Part shown: positions 60,434 to 64,000 of the stretch, one piece after another
How positions within the stretch are numbered: position 1 is the stretch's first letter
Layout of the letters: each line of letters begins with the position of its first letter
Assembly (NCBI GenBank): GCA_041391765.1
Contig: JAWKNJ010000030.1
Location: 4,609 to 68,608, forward strand
Source of the DNA: SHAN690 sp041391765
GTDB lineage: Bacteria > Bacteroidota > Bacteroidia > Flavobacteriales_G > Salibacteraceae
Direction: 5' to 3'
DNA length: 64,000 nucleotides
Notes under the pieces: model-generated
What the model was told of the DNA's origin: nothing
The model's input: only the letters and a program-made list of their open reading frames with translations
Database searches by the model: none
Position numbers and translations under genes: made by a program

Positions 60434-61402
60434 ATGAATAAAGCTAAGTTATTGGTAGGGATCGACATATCGAAAGATCATTTTGATGCCTATAGCGAAG
60501 AGTTGGGTCATTCGAAGTATAGTAATGACCAGAAGGGCTATGGTGAGTTTTACAAGCAGGTCAAGGGCAAAGATGTGTGTTGTGTGATGGAGGCTACAGG
60601 GACTTATCATTATCGATTGGCGAATTGGCTGTATACCCATGGAGTGGGAGTTTCGGTGGTAAATGCGTTGGTGATCAAGCGCTACATGCAGATGAAGCTG
60701 AGGATTAACAAGACAGACAAGAGTGATGCCCGGATGATAGCCAGCTATGCTCGCGATCAGGACAGTCCGTTATGGAGTCCGGATCCTGAATACATCAGCA
60801 GAACGAAAGAGTTGTTTTCGCTGTTGGAGCTGTATACTCGTCAGAGCACGATGACCAAAAACAAACTACACAGTTTGGAGATGATGGGCTTGAAAGGAGG
60901 CCGGGTGATCGCCTCTCTTCGCAGGCGGATCAAGGCCACAGATAAGGAGATGTCCATGTTAGGGACTGCACTGGAGGCTTTGATAAAAGAGCACGATGGT
61001 GCACTGTATGAAGGCCTGAAGAGCATTCCCGGGGTGGGCAAGAAGACCGCGATGATGCTGATCGCCTCAACCAATGGGTTCCGCAACTTTGAAAGCTCAA
61101 AGCAAGTAAGTTCCTACTTTGGATTAGCTCCAAACCACAGAGTCTCTGGAAGCAGCATCAGGGGGCGTTCTTACATCAGCAAGCGAGGTAACCCGATGGT
61201 GCGAAATCACCTGTTCATGTGCAGCTTCACAGCATGCAAGCACAACCCATCTTGTGCAGCGCTGTTCGAACGCATAGTGGCTCAGGGGAAATCGAAGAAA
61301 CTGGCATTGATTGCAGTGGCCAACAAGCTCATCAAACAGGCCTACGCCATTGCTAAAACAGGGGTGGACTTTGATCCGAACTACGGGGGAGAACTAGCTT
61401 AA
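60434..61402 (+). CDS. IS110 family transposase
   Basis: 322 residues. The DEDD RuvC-like domain is at the N-terminus (LVGIDISKDHFD, CCVMEATGTYHYRLA, NKTDKSDARMIASYA), followed by a coiled coil. The C-terminal Tnp20 domain has SIPGVGKKTAMMLIASTNGFRNF, SYFGLAPNHRVSGSSIRGRSYISKRGN, where the catalytic serine lies. It is full length and looks active. ATG at 60434 (MNKAKLLVG); an earlier in-frame start at 60407 is less likely. Confidence 0.95.
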   Translation: MNKAKLLVGIDISKDHFDAYSEELGHSKYSNDQKGYGEFYKQVKGKDVCCVMEATGTYHYRLANWLYTHGVGVSVVNALVIKRYMQMKLRINKTDKSDARMIASYARDQDSPLWSPDPEYISRTKELFSLLELYTRQSTMTKNKLHSLEMMGLKGGRVIASLRRRIKATDKEMSMLGTALEALIKEHDGALYEGLKSIPGVGKKTAMMLIASTNGFRNFESSKQVSSYFGLAPNHRVSGSSIRGRSYISKRGNPMVRNHLFMCSFTACKHNPSCAALFERIVAQGKSKKLALIAVANKLIKQAYAIAKTGVDFDPNYGGELA

Positions 61403-61464
61403 AAAAACTTCACTTTTTGTTTGGTTTTTAGCTCAGTTCATTGTTGGCTGCAGTTTTTTCTTTT

Positions 61465-61920
61465 CTATTTGTTCATGTTGAATTCGTACTCAGCTTCTAA
61501 TATTTTAATTCGATCTACTGTCGCGGAAAGAAATGTTCCGTTTACCATTAACGGTGTTATTGACCCTCCTGCCCATTTAGCGGCTTCAAATTCGCAAAGA
61601 CTGTCTCGGTACTTTTTAAAACTCTCTTGAGATTGTTCAAGTGTCGTCAATGTGAGCCGAAATTCATCTTCAAGTGGATAGTCACTTTCAGGAGTTTCGT
61701 CCATTTCATTGACAAGCTTTTGATAGTATTTCAGGTTCTTTTTGAACAGCTCTATCATAATACTATCTGCGATTGTTGCCATTTTTCCGCTACACATGTT
61801 CATGTCCGTTTGTGTCACCGCAGTGTCGCAACCAATTTCCCAAGGTGGGTTCTCAAAGTCGATTTGAGCGAGTAGGTAACTCGGTAGAAACGTCAACATG
61901 AATAATAGAAATGTTTTCAT
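61465..61920 (-). CDS. DUF1311 (LprI-like) secreted protein
   Basis: 151 residues: a signal peptide (MKTFLLFMLTFLPSYLLAQ) and a DUF1311/LprI domain with paired cysteines (PWEIGCDTAVTQTDMNMCSG, KYRDSLCEFEAAKWAGGSI). Relatives include lysozyme inhibitor LprI, so a role in protecting the cell wall is possible but unproven. ATG at 61920; the longer in-frame start at 62007 runs into the attC-like element. Confidence 0.85.
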   Translation of the reverse strand: MKTFLLFMLTFLPSYLLAQIDFENPPWEIGCDTAVTQTDMNMCSGKMATIADSIMIELFKKNLKYYQKLVNEMDETPESDYPLEDEFRLTLTTLEQSQESFKKYRDSLCEFEAAKWAGGSITPLMVNGTFLSATVDRIKILEAEYEFNMNK

Positions 61921-61933
61921 TTTTTCAAATTGC

Positions 61934-62064
61934 AGCCAACGGGTTTGGCTATGAAGCGTGCGGATTAGAATCGTGATTCTCGTCCGCTGTGCGAAAGCGT
62001 GAAGCAAAGCGGAAAATGTGAGTTTTACGGTTTGCGGAGCATGCTTTCATAGCCTATGTTGTGT
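61934..62064 (-). repeat. attC-like element, best formed of the set
   Basis: Plus strand AGCCAAC (61934-61940) to GTTGTGT (62058-62064). Arms GGCTATGAAGCGTGC (61947-61961) and GCATGCTTTCATAGCC (62039-62054) pair over about 15 bp with one extra unpaired base, reminiscent of the extrahelical bases of true attC sites. A 78-nt loop contains further hairpins (CGGATTAGAATCGTGATTCT region). It separates DUF1311 from parE. Confidence 0.65.
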
Positions 62065-62072
62065 GTAGTGTT

Positions 62073-62351
62073 TTATTTCTTTTGGTACTTATAAAAGGAG
62101 AACACTTCGATAACTTTTTGTTCAGATAGAATTCGAAATGTGATTACGTAACCTTTAAAGACCATGTCTCTAACGTTATCCTGATCGGAAAATATTGACT
62201 TCCGGTATTTGTATGGATTACTTGGGATTTGATGAATTCTATCTTCAATGTCCAAGTAGAATTTTAATGCGGCTTCGGGTTTGTCCCGTGCGATATACTC
62301 TACCTGATCGAGAAGTTTGTTCGAGAAAGTGGGGTTGATTTTAACCCTCAT
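62073..62351 (-). CDS. ParE/RelE family toxin
   Basis: 92 residues of the RelE/ParE fold: VKINPTFSNKLLDQVEYIARDKPEAALKFYLDIEDRIHQIPSNPYKYRKSIF, then VRDMVFKGYVITFRILSEQKVIEVFSFYKY. Such toxins block gyrase (ParE) or cut mRNA (RelE); which one cannot be told. It overlaps the antitoxin gene by 11 bp, antitoxin first, the usual order. Confidence 0.9.
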   Translation of the reverse strand: MRVKINPTFSNKLLDQVEYIARDKPEAALKFYLDIEDRIHQIPSNPYKYRKSIFSDQDNVRDMVFKGYVITFRILSEQKVIEVFSFYKYQKK

Positions 62352-62574
62352 ACTTGGAGATAAGTTCTCTGACTTGTTGATTCATTTCTTCTACTGAAAT
62401 AAAATCAACTTCTCCCTTGTCCATTTTTTGAAGTTCGGATTGGATGAACTCTTTTTGCTTAAGGAATTCAACGTCTTCAGCGATGATTTCTACCTCGTCT
62501 TTGGAAAAATGTCCTAGTAGTTTGAGTACTCGGTCAAGTACCTTGTCGTTGATCTGTATACGAATTGTAGTCAT
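62341..62574 (-). CDS. ParD/RelB-like antitoxin
   Basis: 77 residues: a ribbon-helix-helix-like start (TTIRIQINDKVLDRVLKLLGHFSKDE) and an acidic C-terminal part (SELQKMDKGEVDFISVEEMNQQVRELISKYE) that would wrap the toxin. First gene of a toxin-antitoxin cassette between two attC-like elements. Such pairs are known to stabilise large cassette arrays. Confidence 0.85.
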   Translation of the reverse strand: MTTIRIQINDKVLDRVLKLLGHFSKDEVEIIAEDVEFLKQKEFIQSELQKMDKGEVDFISVEEMNQQVRELISKYEG

Positions 62575-62622
62575 CGAATAACGAAGATAGGAAATTCAGG
62601 TTTTGGTTCTTTTTTACATTAC

Positions 62623-62753
62623 ACACAACGTTTAGTATATGAAAAGTAGGCGATTTCGAAGCGCTAAACTTTCGGTTAAGCACGAACTTTGATAAGTGCC
62701 ATAAGCTCTAATTTTGCTGCTATTTCGCCTATTTTTTATATACATTGTTAGGT
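62623..62753 (-). repeat. attC-like element, second arm family
   Basis: Plus strand ACACAAC (62623-62629), arm TATATGAAAAGTAGGCGA (62636-62653), 71-nt loop, arm TCGCCTATTTTTTATATA (62725-62742), GTTAGGT (62747-62753). The minus-strand first core ACCTAAC is an exact RYYYAAC. The arms pair over 18 bp with two mismatches. This arm differs from the GGCTATGAA family, so the array mixes element types. Confidence 0.65.
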
Positions 62754-62770
62754 TGCGTTTTTTCTTTAGG

Positions 62771-63064
62771 TCAAGTAAATAGTCCGCAAATAATTCCACC
62801 TACAATCCCTAATCCCATTATTGGTTTAAATGCTTTTGTAATTAATGCGTCCGGTAAACTTAATATTGAACCAACAAGCAAACCCTTTAACCAACCTGCT
62901 ATTGGTAATTCGATATTAAATATTATGAAGCCAATGGCAAAACGATTAATGAAAGAAGCAATAATTGCCTTTTTTTTATCTTCAAATTCCATAAAAAACA
63001 TTGGAATTATTGAAGCAATTCCTAATGCCAATCCTGCTATTAAACCTTTTGTAATATTGTCCAT
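62771..63064 (-). CDS. Small membrane protein, unknown function
   Basis: 97 residues with three TM helices (ITKGLIAGLALGIASIIPMFFM, FAIGFIIFNIELPIAGWLKGLLVGSIL, IMGLGIVGGIICGLF). One base separates it from the DUF5655 gene, so both share a cassette. The A/T-rich codon use differs from the core genes of the window. No family named with confidence. Confidence 0.7.
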   Translation of the reverse strand: MDNITKGLIAGLALGIASIIPMFFMEFEDKKKAIIASFINRFAIGFIIFNIELPIAGWLKGLLVGSILSLPDALITKAFKPIMGLGIVGGIICGLFT

Positions 63065-63065
63065 T

Positions 63066-63410
63066 TTAACTTTTTAACTTGTAAGCTGATTTAAGCCAAT
63101 CAATTATCTGTTTGTCGATTTCGTCAGGGTTCTTAATCCGTACGATATGTTTGTATCTATTAGCTGATATTTTTTCCGTTTTTTCGATTCGTGGGTCATT
63201 AACGTCAAAGTCGGTATGAATATGAAGTAAAAGACAGCCTTTTCTTGTGTAAACTCCAACAAAACCTGACTTTGCGTCTAAATGAATACTTGTCTTTTTT
63301 GGTGACTGGTAAATGGTTCCAAACTTTTCACATTCTGAGATTAACTTCTCGTAAATATTAGACACAATAGGTTCTTTATTTTCAAAATGGTCAATGACTT
63401 TATATTCCAT
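63066..63410 (-). CDS. DUF5655 domain protein
   Basis: 114 residues: VIDHFENKEPIVSNIYEKLISECEKFGTIYQSPKKTSIHLDAKSGFVGVYTRKGCLLLHIHT and KTEKISANRYKHIVRIKNPDEIDKQIIDWLKSAYKL match DUF5655, a small alpha/beta domain often linked with DUF4287 proteins. Function unknown. It is complete and flanked on the right by an attC-like element. Confidence 0.88.
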   Translation of the reverse strand: MEYKVIDHFENKEPIVSNIYEKLISECEKFGTIYQSPKKTSIHLDAKSGFVGVYTRKGCLLLHIHTDFDVNDPRIEKTEKISANRYKHIVRIKNPDEIDKQIIDWLKSAYKLKS

Positions 63411-63432
63411 TATCGTTCATTATTTAAATGCA

Positions 63433-63565
63433 ACCTAACGTTTCGGGGCTTGGCGTAGTGGCGGCTTTACAGCACTACCGTTGATACGAAGCACGAAAAC
63501 TCAAATATAGCAATAAGTTTCATACGAAGCACTTCGCCCGCCATTACGCCAAACCCTTGTTATCA
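63433..63565 (-). repeat. attC-like element, right end of the array
   Basis: Plus strand ACCTAAC (63433-63439), arm GGGGCTTGGCGTAGTGGCGG (63445-63464), a 73-nt loop with two direct copies of ATACGAAGCAC, arm CCGCCATTACGCCAAACCC (63538-63556), GTTATCA (63559-63565). On the minus strand the last core is GTTAGGT, an exact GTTRRRY. The arms pair over about 18 bp. Confidence 0.65.
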
Positions 63566-63621
63566 GCTGCCCTTCTTTCAGTCGTTGTTTGGTCTGTCGG
63601 GTTGTCGTGGTGCGTTGGCTT

Positions 63622-63682
63622 GGTAGCTCTTTTTCATTTTTGGTTGGCTTTGTGCGGTTGGTAAAAATGAAAATGTGCTACC
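63622..63682. repeat. 20-bp inverted repeat (hairpin)
   Basis: Arms 63622-63641 (GGTAGCTCTTTTTCATTTTT) and 63663-63682 pair with two mismatches around a 21-nt loop. It lies downstream of the partial HTH gene. It may be a terminator-like or recombination-related hairpin; I see no attC cores around it. Confidence 0.5.
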
Positions 63683-63706
63683 AAAAACGTGGGCTGTCTT
63701 GCGTTG

Positions 63707-63754
63707 TTGCCCCATTATTGCCCAATCGTTGCCCCACTTGCCCCATTATTGCCC
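63707..63754. repeat. Direct repeat TTGCCCCATTATTGCCC
   Basis: Two exact 17-bp copies start at 63707 and 63738 (31 bp apart), with a third partial TTGCCCCAC between. The second copy covers the stop codon of the partial gene at 63746. Probably a recent local duplication; its significance is unclear. Confidence 0.6.
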
Positions 63755-64000
63755 GACTATCTTGTAGTAAATTCCTGCTCCCGAAGTACCTGTTTTTGTC
63801 AGGACTTTAAATTTGTCTGCCAATTCAGTTAGTTCGGTTGTTGCCGTTCGTTTAGAGATGTCGTTCAATGTCTGGTAATCGCTGTTTGTGATTTTTCCTT
63901 TGTCTTTGGCGTACAAAACTGCTTTCACTTGTCTGTCGTTTAGTCCAAGCGATTGTAAATATTCTGTATGATAAATGTCTTTCCTAAACTCAACCCAAAA
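63746..64000 (-). CDS. HTH C-terminal part of an ATP-binding/AlbA-type protein (partial)
   Basis: 84 residues continue open to the right edge and end at a TAA at 63746-63748. FWVEFRKDIY-----LQSLGLNDRQVKAVLYAKDKGKITNSDYQTLNDISKRTATTELTELADKFKVL is the winged-helix end seen in RecG-like AAA_4/AlbA_2 proteins (often annotated ATP-binding or transcriptional regulators). The GTG at 63928 is not a true start, since homologous sequence continues upstream. Same strand as the array. Confidence 0.65.
   Translation of the reverse strand, partial: FWVEFRKDIYHTEYLQSLGLNDRQVKAVLYAKDKGKITNSDYQTLNDISKRTATTELTELADKFKVLTKTGTSGAGIYYKIVGQ

Larger units (their letters stand above)
60241..61440 (+). mobile_element. 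IS110-family insertion sequence (ends approximate)
   Basis: A transposase gene with about 190 bp of noncoding sequence on its left and about 40 bp on its right, without visible terminal inverted repeats, as expected for IS110-type elements. The flanks are parts of attC-like elements on both sides. The exact ends cannot be fixed by reading; they lie roughly between 60225 and 60260 on the left and 61405 and 61445 on the right. Confidence 0.7.
56269..63565 (-). mobile_element. Integron-like gene-cassette array (attC-like sites, no integrase seen)
   Basis: Eleven short genes, all on the minus strand, are separated by palindromic elements, mostly one element per gene or gene pair. Several minus-strand elements begin with RYYYAAC-like and end with GTTRRRY-like cores, and six share the arm GGCTATGAAAGCATGC or a variant. 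Contents (GNAT, ParE/ParD, DUF1287, DUF1311, DUF5655, unknowns) are typical cassette cargo. An IS110 element interrupts the array. The orientation predicts attI and the integrase to the right of 64000. The reading is inferred from structure; no integrase was seen. Confidence 0.65.

Noticed and set aside
1..64000. tRNA, rRNA and CRISPR arrays
   Set aside because: I looked through the intergenic stretches for cloverleaf-like or regularly spaced repeats and saw none. The regular repeats present are operators or attC-like elements, not spacer-separated arrays.

Overview
The window looks like a chromosome segment of a marine-type Bacteroidota bacterium (Flavobacteriia/Cytophagia-like, moderate to low GC). 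The signs are a giant secreted protein ending in a gliding-motility-associated C-terminal domain, a second protein with a type IX secretion (T9SS) tail, a PorE-like TPR/PD40 protein, a TonB-dependent receptor with a carboxypeptidase-regulatory-like N-terminus, two BlaI/M56 pairs, and several promoters fitting the Bacteroidota -7 consensus TAnnTTTG. I saw no rRNA, tRNA or CRISPR array.

Layout. 0-6 kb: end of a YwbE-type gene, a TonB-C/TPR protein, and two convergent BlaI-BlaR loci around a thioesterase. The first BlaR homologue carries an M23 peptidase and an amidase, and both BlaI promoters have palindromic repeats phased at exactly 20 bp. 6-11 kb: a small ABC module, then a histidine kinase and a CcoI/FixI-type copper P-ATPase broken by many frameshifts between about 8.2 and 10.2 kb. 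11-28 kb: secreted hydrolase, giant surface protein, CorA, PorE-like protein, a short glutaredoxin-like gene with no normal start, NAD(P)HX repair enzyme, rhomboid, class IV aminotransferase, YqgE, PdxH, a TPR protein ending in a bare DHp domain, and NdpA. 29-33 kb: a lower meta-cleavage operon (dmpE-F-G-H type) turning 4-oxalocrotonate or 2-oxopentenoate into pyruvate and acetyl-CoA, interrupted by a four-helix-bundle gene whose flanks are complementary. 34-38 kb: ZIP transporter and DtxR/MntR regulator divergent from a TonB receptor, with a palindromic operator between. 38-44 kb: SpoIIE-type phosphatase, LVIVD beta-propeller protein, small enzymes and an outer-membrane barrel. 45-50 kb: an operon of SSS symporter, GNAT, M20 amidohydrolase and two alanine-racemase-fold enzymes, behind a 120-nt leader. 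51-56 kb: an ArsR-SRPBCC-DoxX-YdeI-YdeI operon with a doubled operator, then CDF, DUF2200 and DUF2238 genes.

56.2-63.6 kb is the accessory part. Small genes all on the minus strand (GNAT, VanW, DUF1287, unknowns, DUF1311, ParE/ParD, membrane protein, DUF5655) are separated one by one by palindromic elements of about 45-140 bp. The elements are bounded by RYYYAAC/GTTRRRY-like cores, and most share the arm GGCTATGAAAGCATGC. I read this as an integron-type gene-cassette array with attC-like sites and no integrase in view; the gene orientation puts any integrase beyond the right edge. An IS110-family element with a structured, bridge-RNA-like left end sits in or beside one of these sites. The window ends in the C-terminus of an HTH protein preceded by further palindromes and repeats.
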